NCBI RefSeq assembly: GCF_026153515.1
Contig: NZ_CP110644.1
Span: 3,315,501 to 3,379,500, forward strand
Direction: 5' to 3'
From: Pseudomonas sp. KU26590
GTDB lineage: Bacteria > Pseudomonadota > Gammaproteobacteria > Pseudomonadales > Pseudomonadaceae
Length of the DNA: 64,000 nt
The position numbers and the translations under genes are program-made. The notes beneath the pieces are model-generated. The model did no database searches. It was not told the origin of the DNA and saw only the letters and a program-made list of their open reading frames with translations. Shown in pieces: positions 9,086 through 17,126 of this stretch; position 1 is the first letter of the stretch, and each line of letters starts with the position of its first letter.

Positions 9086-10012
9086 TCAGTGCTGCTTGAT
9101 GTCGATGCGCGGGTCCACCAGCGGGATCACCAGATCCGCCAGCAGGTTGCCCAGCACGATGGCCACCGCCGACAGCGTGGTGACGCCGACGATGACCGGA
9201 ATGTCGACTTGCTGAATGGATTGCCAGGCGAGCTGACCGATGCCCGGCCAGCCGAACACCGACTCGACCACCACCAGCCCGCCCATGAACACGCCGATGT
9301 CGATGCCGATCATCGGGATCACCGGCACGATCGCGTTGGGCAGCACGTGCACGAACACGATCCGCGCCCGGCTCAGGCCCTTGGCCCGTGCCGTGCGGAT
9401 GAAATCCTGATGCAGCACTTCGATCATTGAAGAGCGGACCATGCGCGAATACCAGCCGCTGCCGAGCAGCCCGAGGGTCAGCGCCGGCAACATCAAATGG
9501 CTCGCGCCGCCATAGCCCCCCAGGGGGAACCAGCCCAGTTGCACGGCGAAGAAGTACAGAAACAGCATCGCGGCGATGAATTGCGGCGCCGACACACCGA
9601 CGAAGGAGAACGCCATCAGCAGCTTGTCGGCGAAGCTGTCGCGCTTGAGCGCGGCGAGCATGCCCAGGCTGATGCCGATCAACAGCTCGAAGCCGATCCC
9701 GGCGGCCATCAGTTCCAGCGAAGGCCGCAGTCGCGCGCCGATCAGCTCGCTTACCGCGGTGCGCTGGATGTACGAGCGGCCAAGGTCGCCGTGGAGCAGG
9801 TTGCCCAGGTAACTCAGGTATTGCTGATAGAAGGGCAGGTCCAGCCCCAGTTGCGCACGAATTGCCGCGACCACCTCAGGGGTCGCGCTGCGCCCGGCGA
9901 TTTGCCGCGCCGGGTCGGCGGGCAGCAGGAACAGCAGCAGGTAGGTGATAAACGTCACCCCCAGCAGAATCAGCAGCGCGTAACCGACCCGGCGGCAAAT
10001 GAACGGCAGCAT
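9086..10012 (-). CDS. ABC transporter permease (DppB type)
   Basis: 308 aa inner-membrane permease with about six hydrophobic segments. It opens with FICRRVGYALLILLGVTFITYLL and carries the EAA-type loop (RTARAKGLSRARIVFVHVLPNA) typical of DppB/GsiC. The start ATG at 10012 overlaps the stop of the DppC-like gene as ATGA. The longer open frame reaching 10438 would run inside that gene and is not credible. It forms the translocation pore with the next permease. Confidence 0.92.
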   Translation of the reverse strand: MLPFICRRVGYALLILLGVTFITYLLLFLLPADPARQIAGRSATPEVVAAIRAQLGLDLPFYQQYLSYLGNLLHGDLGRSYIQRTAVSELIGARLRPSLELMAAGIGFELLIGISLGMLAALKRDSFADKLLMAFSFVGVSAPQFIAAMLFLYFFAVQLGWFPLGGYGGASHLMLPALTLGLLGSGWYSRMVRSSMIEVLHQDFIRTARAKGLSRARIVFVHVLPNAIVPVIPMIGIDIGVFMGGLVVVESVFGWPGIGQLAWQSIQQVDIPVIVGVTTLSAVAIVLGNLLADLVIPLVDPRIDIKQH

Positions 10013-10860
10013 CAGCGACGCCCCTTGAGTGTGGGGTCGAGTTCGTCGCGCAGGGCGTCGCCGACCAGGTTGAACGCCAGGGACAGCAGGATGATCGCCG
10101 CGCCCGGGATGAACACCAGCCACGGAGCCGAGGTGAAGTAGGTCTGGCTTTCGAAAATGATGTTGCCCCAGCTGGGCGTTGGCGGTTGTACGCCCACGCC
10201 CAGGTACGACAAGGTGGCTTCCAGCAATACCGTGGTGGATATCCCCAGCGTCGCCCACACCAGAATGGTCGGCAGCAGATGGGGCAACAGGTGCGAGAAC
10301 AGAATGCGCAGGGAACTGGCGCCGAGGGTGCGCTCCACGGCGACAAAGTCTCGGGCGCTCAGCGCCACGGTTTCGGCGTAGATGACCCGGGCGATCTGCA
10401 CCCAGTTGACCATCGCAATGACCATGGCCACGATCCACACGCTGGGCTGGAAAATCGCCGACAGGGCGATTGCCAACAGCAGCGCAGGGAAAGCCATCAT
10501 CAGGTCGGTCAGGCGCATCAACACGCTGCCGAGCCAGCCGCGCACAAAACCTGCGGTCAGACCCACCAGCGTGCCGATCAACACCGCCAGCCCGTTGGCC
10601 AGCACGCCTATGAATAGCGAGGTGCGCGCGCCGAAGATCAACCGCGACAGCAGGTCACGGCCGAGCAGGTCGGTGCCCATCCAGTACGGCGTCGCCGGGG
10701 CCATCGGTGCGCCTTCCATCGTCAGGCCTTCGACGAATTGCTCATCCGGATCGAAGGGGCTTAGCCACGGCGCCAGCGCCGCCAGCAGCACCACGGTGAC
10801 GATAAACAACAGCGACACCGCCACCGCTGGCCGGCGCAACAGGGCTTTGAGGGTGTTCAT
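10012..10860 (-). CDS. ABC transporter permease (DppC type)
   Basis: 282 aa permease starting MNTLKALLRRPAVAVSLLF. The DppC N-terminal signature LSPFDPDEQF and GTDLLGRDLLSRLIFGAR are clear, and the EAA loop reads SARDFVAVERTLGASSLRILFSHLLP in its core. The start at 10860 overlaps the AmiR-like stop by 4 bp, so this gene is translationally coupled to the regulator. It pairs with the DppB-like permease. Confidence 0.92.
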   Translation of the reverse strand: MNTLKALLRRPAVAVSLLFIVTVVLLAALAPWLSPFDPDEQFVEGLTMEGAPMAPATPYWMGTDLLGRDLLSRLIFGARTSLFIGVLANGLAVLIGTLVGLTAGFVRGWLGSVLMRLTDLMMAFPALLLAIALSAIFQPSVWIVAMVIAMVNWVQIARVIYAETVALSARDFVAVERTLGASSLRILFSHLLPHLLPTILVWATLGISTTVLLEATLSYLGVGVQPPTPSWGNIIFESQTYFTSAPWLVFIPGAAIILLSLAFNLVGDALRDELDPTLKGRR

Positions 10861-11441
10861 GCGCGGTCCTCGTCCCGGGCCGCGAGGAGGTCGGCACACA
10901 GCGCTTCGATCGGTCGATTGAGCTGCATCGACAGACTGCGCAAGCGCTCGTAAGCCGTCGCCTCGTTAATGCGCTGGGTCACCATCAAGCGCGCCAGGGC
11001 CTGGGCCATCAGTGGACGCATCGCCAGCCGCTGTTGCAAATCGGTGAGCCGTTCGGCATCGGCGCGTTGCCGGTCGCGCAATCCCACCGCCATCATCAGC
11101 GTGGTGTACACCGAGCCCTGGCTGATGGGTTTGTTCAGCAATGCCGTCGCGCCAAGCTGCAGTGCGCGCTGAATCTGCGACAGGGTTTCGTGGGCGGTCA
11201 GCGCCACCATGGGAATGCTGGCCGCGTTCAGCGCCTCAACGGCCAGCGGGCTGGCGAAATGCTCGATTTCAAGGATCGCCGCGAAACAGCCCTGGGTGTC
11301 ACAGGGCGCATCGTGATCGAGCACCTGAGAGTGAATCCCCAGGCGTTGCAAGCTCTTGCCCAGATTGGCTTGACTGCGTTCGTCGCAGTCGATCAGCAGC
11401 AGATGACCCTGGTCAAAAGCCGGAAATGCGCGTGTGTTCAT
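10857..11441 (-). CDS. AmiR/NasT-type ANTAR-domain transcription antiterminator
   Basis: 194 aa with the AmiR layout: a pseudo-receiver domain (residues ~10-125, with LLIDCDERS but without the full phospho-acceptor set), a linking coiled coil (~125-145) and a C-terminal ANTAR RNA-binding domain (~135-185, AQALARLMVTQRINEATAYERLRSLSMQ). ANTAR proteins bind paired hairpins in nascent leader RNA and prevent terminator formation. The gene overlaps the AmiC-like sensor upstream and the DppC-like permease downstream by 4 bp each. The probable RNA target is the leader terminator at 12597-12635. Confidence 0.9.
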   Translation of the reverse strand: MNTRAFPAFDQGHLLLIDCDERSQANLGKSLQRLGIHSQVLDHDAPCDTQGCFAAILEIEHFASPLAVEALNAASIPMVALTAHETLSQIQRALQLGATALLNKPISQGSVYTTLMMAVGLRDRQRADAERLTDLQQRLAMRPLMAQALARLMVTQRINEATAYERLRSLSMQLNRPIEALCADLLAARDEDRA

Positions 11442-12583
11442 TTGACGATCCTCAAGCGCAGCGCCGGGGTGGCGTGTCGGTCGACCCCATCGGCGTGTAC
11501 ATCCGTAACAGTGAGATAAGGGTCGGCGGCGATTGGGTGAGGCGCCGACTGCACAACCTGGAAGCGACCCTCGCGCAGTTCAGCGATATGACTGGCCAGC
11601 GCGCTGTGATGATTGCGCGCCGACAGGCTGACAGTGCCGAGCACGCTGGCAACCGGGTGGCCGTAAAGGTGCTCGCAAATGGCCTTGGGCGACGCATCTC
11701 CGCGGGCCTGCAAGGCGTCAGCAAAGACCCATAACGCCGTGTAGGCGCTGGTGTAGTAATGCGAGCAGGTGCGCGGGCCATGACGCTGTTGGCCCTCGCA
11801 AAACGCCGGGTTCAGGGTCTCGAAAAACGGTCCGCAGGACAGCAGCCGCAGCGCCTGCATCGGGCCCACCCCATCGAGCTCCGCTTCGGTGAGGTTGCAG
11901 CTGAGCACCGGCAGGCGCAGGCCTTGGCGCGCGCAGGCCCGATCCAGTTGCTGCAGAAAAGCGTAGGAAGACTCGCCCACCAGGTTGTTCAGCACAAACG
12001 CCGGCGGGTCCTGAATCAGCCCTTCAATCAGCGTGTCGAAGCCGGTCGCGCCCAAGTGCCAGTACTTTTCCCCAGTCACTTCAGCGCCGTTGGCTTCCAA
12101 TACTTCCCGGGCAATGCGGTTGCTTTCCCAGCCCCACACATAGTTGGAACCGAGCAAAAACGCTCGCCGACCGAACTGGCTCAGGGCGTAGCGCAACAGC
12201 GGCAGCAGCGTCTGGTTCGGGCACCCGCCGAGGTACAAGACGTTCTCGCTGCTTTCGTAGCCTTCGTAGGGGCTCGAATACCAGAGCAGGGCGCCGTGCT
12301 GGTCCAGGTCCGGGATGATTTCCTTGCGGCTCGCCGACAGCGTGGTGCCGAAGATGTGCCGGACGCCCGCACCCAGCAACTGGGCAACGCCGCTGCTGTA
12401 GGCGGCCGGATCGCCTTGGGGGTCGATGCAGATCGCCTCCAGTTGCACGCGGCGCCGGGTGTCGGCGTTGACTTCAGCCAGCGCGTCCTGCAACCCGAGC
12501 AAGGCACTGCGGCCCATGCGCCGGTAGGTGCCTTCGGTCGAGAGCAGGAAGCCAACAGAGACGGTGGGGCGAAAGTCGGGCAT
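11438..12583 (-). CDS. AmiC-like amide sensor (cytoplasmic substrate-binding fold)
   Basis: 381 aa periplasmic-binding-protein-like sensor with no signal peptide, as for AmiC and UrtA-type regulators. Landmarks are VSVGFLLSTEGTYRRMGRSALLG, LEAICIDPQGDPAAYSSGV, FGTTLSASRKEIIPD and NLVGESSYAF. In the Pseudomonas aeruginosa ami system AmiC holds AmiR silent until an amide displaces it; the adjoining ANTAR gene makes the same role likely here. ATG 12583 was chosen because a GGA sits 8 nt upstream. An in-frame ATG at 12592 is only a few bases from the terminator U-tract. First gene of the operon. Confidence 0.88.
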   Translation of the reverse strand: MPDFRPTVSVGFLLSTEGTYRRMGRSALLGLQDALAEVNADTRRRVQLEAICIDPQGDPAAYSSGVAQLLGAGVRHIFGTTLSASRKEIIPDLDQHGALLWYSSPYEGYESSENVLYLGGCPNQTLLPLLRYALSQFGRRAFLLGSNYVWGWESNRIAREVLEANGAEVTGEKYWHLGATGFDTLIEGLIQDPPAFVLNNLVGESSYAFLQQLDRACARQGLRLPVLSCNLTEAELDGVGPMQALRLLSCGPFFETLNPAFCEGQQRHGPRTCSHYYTSAYTALWVFADALQARGDASPKAICEHLYGHPVASVLGTVSLSARNHHSALASHIAELREGRFQVVQSAPHPIAADPYLTVTDVHADGVDRHATPALRLRIVK

Positions 12584-12596
12584 GAACAGCATCCAT

Positions 12597-12635
12597 AAAA
12601 AAAGCCCGATCAACCCGGTAGGGGTCGATCAGGCT
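12597..12635 (-). terminator. Leader intrinsic terminator, probable AmiR-type antitermination target
   Basis: On the minus strand an imperfect 14-bp hairpin (two mismatches, 4-nt loop) is followed by seven T residues and ends 14 nt before the AmiC-like start codon. A terminator directly upstream of the first gene of an operon that encodes its own ANTAR protein is the classical ami/nas attenuation arrangement. The paired hexaloop hairpins expected for ANTAR binding are not obvious by eye. Confidence 0.75.
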
Positions 12636-12713
12636 TCGATACCTGGCGCATTCGAGGCGCGTATGTGGACGAGACTTAAGGACCGGGGTCCGGCTTGTCG
12701 TTTGTTTTAAACA

Positions 12714-12731
12714 TGAAATAAGCGTGCCAAG
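12714..12731 (-). promoter_or_regulatory. Sigma54-like promoter of the amide operon
   Basis: Minus strand reads CTTGGCACG-CTTA-TTTCA. The -24 element TGGCACG is perfect and the -12 TTGCA has one mismatch, with correct spacing. Transcription would start near 12703 and give a leader of about 120 nt that contains the terminator. A nitrogen-controlled sigma54 promoter fits amide catabolism. No enhancer-binding protein gene is adjacent. Confidence 0.55.
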
Positions 12732-12844
12732 TGAACGTCCGCCGGATTGATGGCGTTCGTCGGCACTTGCCTGTCTGCGAATGCTCCGGGGTGGAGCGTT
12801 CGGTCATGAAGAGCCTCAAAGCGGAGCAGGGTGGGTGCGGTGGG

Positions 12845-13255
12845 GCAGCTGACGTCTTCCCGGCTGAAGCCGGTCCCACACTTGCGTTCACACCAGATTT
12901 CAATGAATTCACCCGGCGGTACGGCGGGACCGCACTCAATCTACTGGCTGCACGCGATCCCAGTGGGATCGGCTTCAGCCGGGAAGAGGCCAGTCTGAAC
13001 ACCACCAATCTCGCGGTGTGGCAGCTGACGTCTTCCCGGCTGAAGCCGGTCCCACACTTGCGTTCACACCAGATTTCAATGAATTCACCCGGCGGTACGG
13101 CGGGACCGCACTCAATCTACTGGCTGCACGCGATCCCAGTGGGATCGGCTTCAGCCGGGAAGAGGCCAGTCTGACCACCATCAATCTCGCGGTGTGGCAG
13201 CTGACGTCTTCCCGGCTGAAGCCGGTCCCACACTCGCGTTCACACTCAGCCACAG
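12845..13255. repeat. Tandem 176-bp repeat containing inverted REP elements
   Basis: The block beginning GCAGCTGACGTCTTCCCGGC occurs at 12845, 13021 and 13197, exactly 176 bp apart. The first two copies are nearly identical and the third is cut off after about 50 bp. Each full unit contains a REP arm (CTTCCCGGCTGAAGCCGG) and its inverse (CCGGCTTCAGCCGGGAAG) about 110 bp later. Open frames in this stretch are artefacts of the repeat. It occupies most of the gap between the amide operon and the next LysR gene. Confidence 0.93.
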
Positions 13256-13408
13256 CAGCTTTCAATTCGTCGCTTTCGCCTTTCACGTTGTAGATGATCT
13301 GCCCGGTCATAAGTAAGTCGTTCCCTCTGTCGATCTGGATAATGGTCTACCATGAGCCTTCATTCATGGTGTGGGCAGCTTCATGCATGCCCCTCGAGGC
13401 CCGATGAG

Positions 13409-14314
13409 ATGAGAGACCTGCCACCCACCGCGACCTTGCGCGCCTTCGAAGTCGCCACCCGTCATGCGACGTTCACCTCCGCATCAGAAGAACTGCACGT
13501 TACTCAAAGTGCGGTGAGTCACCAATTAAAAAATCTCGAAGACATTTGGGGCGTGCAGCTGTTTCAGCGCGGCAAAACCCTGAGTCTGACCCCCGCCGGT
13601 GCAGCCCTGGCGCCGATCGTGCGGACGTTCTTCATGAACCTGGAAGCCACCCTTGCGGACCTTCGTGAAGAGAACGGCCGCGTTCGGCTCAAAGTCAGTA
13701 CCACCTATTCCTTTGCGCTGAAGTGGCTGTTACCACGTTTGCCCAATCTGGCCGCACTGCACCCGGAAATCCTCGTCACGCTGGACAGCACGGATACCGC
13801 CATCAACTTCGCCAGCGCAGAGGCCGACGTGGCGATCCGTCTGGGTGGCGGACACTATCCGGCCCTGCATTCGGAGTTCATGTTCCGGGAGCAGATGTTT
13901 CCGGTGGCAAGCCCTGACCTGCTCAAGCGCTTCGGCATGCCCCGGGAGCCCGCCGAGTTGTTGCGCTATCCACTGTTGGCCCGGGACGGTTCGGAGCTGG
14001 TGCCAAAGTGGGAAGTGTGGTTTCAGAACATCGGCCTGGGCGTGACCTCGCTGAAAGAAAGCGTGCGTTTCCCCGACACCAACATGACCGTGGAAGCGGC
14101 CTTGTTAGGGCAGGGCATCGCCCTTGTTCGAAGTGGGCATGTGGAAAAAGAAGTGCGCGACGGCAGCCTGATCAGGTTGTTCGACGTGCCTTTTCCCTCT
14201 CCGGTGGCCTATTACTTCGTCTGCCCGAAAGGCATTGAAACCCAGCCCCACGTTGCGAGCTTTCGCGACTGGCTGCTCGAAGAGTCGGCCGCAGCCGGGA
14301 TTGCCTACGACTGA
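13409..14314 (+). CDS. LysR-family transcriptional regulator (GcvA-like)
   Basis: 301 aa. N-terminal winged helix-turn-helix (residues ~1-62: PPTATLRAFEVATRHATFTS, then ELHVTQSAVSHQLKNLE) is of the GcvA/AmpR subgroup, followed by a substrate-binding co-inducer domain (~90-295, RLGGGHYPALHSE). The start MRDLPPT was chosen since the family begins 3-6 residues before the first helix. The in-frame ATG at 13352 would add 19 residues. It lies 75 bp upstream of the DMT transporter on the same strand and could be co-transcribed with or regulate it. Confidence 0.9.
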   Translation: MRDLPPTATLRAFEVATRHATFTSASEELHVTQSAVSHQLKNLEDIWGVQLFQRGKTLSLTPAGAALAPIVRTFFMNLEATLADLREENGRVRLKVSTTYSFALKWLLPRLPNLAALHPEILVTLDSTDTAINFASAEADVAIRLGGGHYPALHSEFMFREQMFPVASPDLLKRFGMPREPAELLRYPLLARDGSELVPKWEVWFQNIGLGVTSLKESVRFPDTNMTVEAALLGQGIALVRSGHVEKEVRDGSLIRLFDVPFPSPVAYYFVCPKGIETQPHVASFRDWLLEESAAAGIAYD

Positions 14315-14389
14315 GTCATGAGGATTTGCTCATGGCCGAATGAAAAGACTTCGCTTTAGTTTCGAATAATCGGGTGCCTAGAATCTGAC

Positions 14390-15217
14390 ATGCCTACTTA
14401 CATCATCCTGTTGATCCTCTTCGCCGCCTTGCTGCATGCCAGTTGGAACGCCTTGCTGCGCGGCGGCAATGACAAGCTCTGGTCGATGACCATGATGTGC
14501 GTGGCGGTGGCCATCGTCAGCGCGATCGGGGTGTTGTTCATGCCGGCACCGGCGCGAGAAAGCTGGTTCTACGCGGGGCTCTCGGCGCTCTTGCATGTGG
14601 GTTACAACCTGTTTCTGGTGCGCACCTACCGCAGTGGCGACCTCGGCCAGACGTATCCGATCTCACGGGGCTCTTCACCGGTGCTGATCACCCTGTGCGC
14701 CTCGATCTTTGCGGGGGAGGTGGTGCAGACCGGCACGATGATCGGCATCGCGCTGGTCTCGGCAGGCATTATTTCCCTCGCGTTCAAGGGCCGAAAACTG
14801 GACGTGGCTAACCTTCCGTATGCCCTGGGCACCGGGTGTTTCATCGCTGCCTACAGCGTGACGGATGGGATAGGCGGGCGCCTGTCCGGCGCGCCGATGG
14901 CTTACACCGCCTGGATGTGTGCGCTGTGGGGGGTGTTGATGCCAATGACTTACATCTGTCTGCGCGACGCTCGCAGTCTGTTCACCGTCCGGCCCGGGCT
15001 GCTCGCTTCGTTGGGCGGGGGCGCGGTGTCGCTGTTGGCGTACGGCATCGTCATTTACGCCATGACCCTTGCGCCCATGGGCGCGGTGTCCGCCCTGCGC
15101 GAAACCAGCGTCCTGTTTGCGGCGTTGCTCGGGTATTTGTTTCTGGGCGAGTCGCTGACGGCGCGGAAGATACTCGCGTGCGTGGTGATTGCGGCGGGGA
15201 CGATCATCATCGGTTGA
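14390..15217 (+). CDS. EamA/DMT-family transporter
   Basis: 275 aa with about ten hydrophobic helices in two EamA repeats (residues ~5-135 and ~145-272). The second repeat ends in the characteristic ETSVLFAALLGYLFLGESLTA block. These proteins export or import metabolites such as amino acids across the inner membrane. The gene follows the GcvA-like regulator by 75 bp. Substrate unknown. Confidence 0.9.
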   Translation: MPTYIILLILFAALLHASWNALLRGGNDKLWSMTMMCVAVAIVSAIGVLFMPAPARESWFYAGLSALLHVGYNLFLVRTYRSGDLGQTYPISRGSSPVLITLCASIFAGEVVQTGTMIGIALVSAGIISLAFKGRKLDVANLPYALGTGCFIAAYSVTDGIGGRLSGAPMAYTAWMCALWGVLMPMTYICLRDARSLFTVRPGLLASLGGGAVSLLAYGIVIYAMTLAPMGAVSALRETSVLFAALLGYLFLGESLTARKILACVVIAAGTIIIG

Positions 15218-15255
15218 GCGGCGCTGGCTCACTTACTCAGGCGGCTCACGCCGGA

Positions 15256-15537
15256 TCATTTGCGCAGTTTGGGTTTCACGGCCTTCAACCGTGCAATCGC
15301 CAGGTTGTGCAGGTATTGGCGCACGGCATCATGGTGCTCGACGCTGACGTGGTAGCTGTCCAACAGGCCCAGCAAGTACCCCTCGGCCATGGCGTGGTAG
15401 CGCGAGACGCTTTCCCGTGTGTCGCTGGTTTTGAGCTTGGCGATCAACTCGTCGATCCGGGCACGGTGCTCGCTGGAAAACCAGTCCGGCTGGGGCGGGG
15501 ATCCTGCGTCGTCGGTCAGGGTCGTGTCCGGGTTCAT
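15256..15537 (-). CDS. Small conserved-looking hypothetical protein
   Basis: 93 aa starting MNPDTTLTDDAGSPPQPDWF, with a good GGAGG ribosome site (ctggaggcccaATG) that decides the start over an upstream in-frame ATG at 15600. Predicted soluble and helical (HRARIDELIAKLKTSD, then YHAMAEGYLLGLLDSYHVS). Basic C-terminus KPKLRK. No family recognised. It is convergent with the DMT transporter and is followed by REP repeats on its 5' side. Confidence 0.65.
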   Translation of the reverse strand: MNPDTTLTDDAGSPPQPDWFSSEHRARIDELIAKLKTSDTRESVSRYHAMAEGYLLGLLDSYHVSVEHHDAVRQYLHNLAIARLKAVKPKLRK

Positions 15538-15659
15538 TGGGCCTCCAGGGGAGCAGATCGATTGCGAATGGTATCGGCGCGGGGCTTGGGAATGATTCAA
15601 CCCGCGCTCACGGGCTTGGACAGCCTTTCAACCGATAAATCCTCCTCACTGAACGAACG

Positions 15660-16252
15660 CGTACGTTCTTAGCCGGCGTCAGCCGGGAAGAGGCCAGTCT
15701 GATCAGCTCAAGTTCTGCAGCGCGCCGCCCGCCGCTTTCCCGGCTAAAGCCGGTCCTACACTCGCGTTCACACGCAATCCCATTGGCTGGACGCGATGCT
15801 AGTAGGACCGGCGTCAGCCGGGAAGAGGCCAGTCGTAGCGGACCCAAGTTCTGCAGCGTGCCGCCCGACGCTTTCCCGGCTAAAGCCGGTCCCACATTCG
15901 CGTTCACACGCAATCCCGCTGGCTGGACGCGATGCTAGTAGGACCGGCTTCAGCCGGGAAGAGGCCAGTCTGATCAGCTCAAGTTTTGCAGCGCGCCGCC
16001 CGACGCTTTCCCGGCTAAAGCCGGTCCTACACTCGCGTTCACACGCAATCCCGCTGGCTGGACGCGATGCTAGTAGGACCGGCTTCAGCCGGGAAGAGGC
16101 GAGTCGTAGTAGCCCCATGTTCAGCAGCGTGACGCCCGACGCTTTCCCGGCTAAAGCCGGTCCCACATTCGCGTTCACACGCATTCCCACTGACGGGACG
16201 CGTTGCTTTAGTGGGACCGGCTTTAGCCGGGAAGAGGCCAGTCGCAACAGCG
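15660..16252. repeat. Array of five REP/BIME-type repeats, period about 136 bp
   Basis: The core CCGGGAAGAGGCCAGTC or a close variant ends at spaced positions with its aggcc at 15691, 15826, 15962, 16097 and 16235 (intervals 135-138 bp). Each is paired with an inverted arm TTCCCGGCTAAAGCCGGTCC. Between the arms lie semi-conserved spacers (CGTTCACACGCAATCCC, GCTGGACGCGATGCTAG). It is related to, but distinct in period and spacer from, the 176-bp array at 12845. No gene is hidden in it. Confidence 0.93.
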
Positions 16253-16259
16253 AAATCCA

Positions 16260-17126
16260 TCAATACACCGGCGTAATCTGCTGCATTTTCTGAAGCAGCG
16301 GGGCGTATTGCGCGTGGACGACCGGCACAATTCCCGAGGCTTCCTGGGAATCAAGAAAGCCGCGCAAGCCTTGGTTATTCACCAGCATGGCGTCGCGGAT
16401 CCTGGCCTTGATGTCGGCACAGGGCGCGCCACGGAAGACGAAGGGGTCGTAGTAGATAGGCTCCGAGCGCCACAGCACGCTGAGGGTTGCGCTGTTGATG
16501 AGGCCCTTCTTGAGGTATTCATCCACCCGGACACTGGACACGAAGGCGGCCTCGACCTTTCGGTCCAGCACGGCGTCCAGCGACTTGTCGTGGGAGCCGG
16601 AGTAGACCACCGAGCTGAAGAACTGCGACAAGGGCATGCCAACCTTGGCCGAGAACTCCGCGTTGGGGATGATGCTGCCCGAGGTGCTGGCAGGGTCTGT
16701 GAGCGCCACACGCTTGCCGCGCAGATCATCGGTCTGCCGGGCGATTTCCTGGCGGGCCACGAGCAGCGCCTGATAATGCTGGCCGGCCGGGGTAAAGAGG
16801 CCTTTGGCGATGGTGAGGCTGGCGAACGGTTCGATGCGCGGATCGCGTTGATAGGCCAGGATGTAGGACGCCGGACCCAACCAGGCCACGTCAACGCCGC
16901 CCGATACGATGGCATCGACCACGCTTTCGTAGGATGAGGAGGGCACGATCTCCACCGGCATGCCCGTCGCCGCACGCAGCTGTTCTATCAGCGGTTGATG
17001 CTCGCGCAACAACGCCTCCATGCTTTTCTTCGGAATCACGGCGATGCGCAAGCTCTGCTGCGAACATTGACCATACGCCGGCTCGATCAGCGCCAGGGTC
17101 GCCAGCAGAACTGCCAGACATTTCAT
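16260..17126 (-). CDS. PhnD-like periplasmic substrate-binding protein
   Basis: 288 aa with a signal peptide (MKCLAVLLATLALIEPAYG) and the phosphate/phosphite/phosphonate-binding family core: LRIAVIPKKSMEALL, DVAWLGPASYILAY, ALTDPASTSGSIIPN and SGSHDKSLDAVLDRKVEAAF. No permease or ATPase is nearby. Instead ATGA couples its start to the stop of the GGDEF-EAL gene upstream, so it is probably a sensory binding protein that signals to that membrane partner rather than a transporter component. The ligand is unknown; PhnD-like sensors bind varied small anions. Confidence 0.88.
   Translation of the reverse strand: MKCLAVLLATLALIEPAYGQCSQQSLRIAVIPKKSMEALLREHQPLIEQLRAATGMPVEIVPSSSYESVVDAIVSGGVDVAWLGPASYILAYQRDPRIEPFASLTIAKGLFTPAGQHYQALLVARQEIARQTDDLRGKRVALTDPASTSGSIIPNAEFSAKVGMPLSQFFSSVVYSGSHDKSLDAVLDRKVEAAFVSSVRVDEYLKKGLINSATLSVLWRSEPIYYDPFVFRGAPCADIKARIRDAMLVNNQGLRGFLDSQEASGIVPVVHAQYAPLLQKMQQITPVY

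Noticed and set aside
10012..10438. N-terminal extension of the DppB-type permease
   Set aside because: It would overlap most of the DppC-type gene; the conserved protein starts at 10012 with an ATGA overlap.
12676..13310. Open frames on both strands across the repeats
   Set aside because: They translate the repeat itself and recur with the same peptides; no ribosome sites or family similarity.
12845..16252. Regularly spaced repeats as a CRISPR array
   Set aside because: Units are 135-176 bp, contain inverted REP arms and similar spacers, and no cas genes are near. They are REP/BIME arrays.
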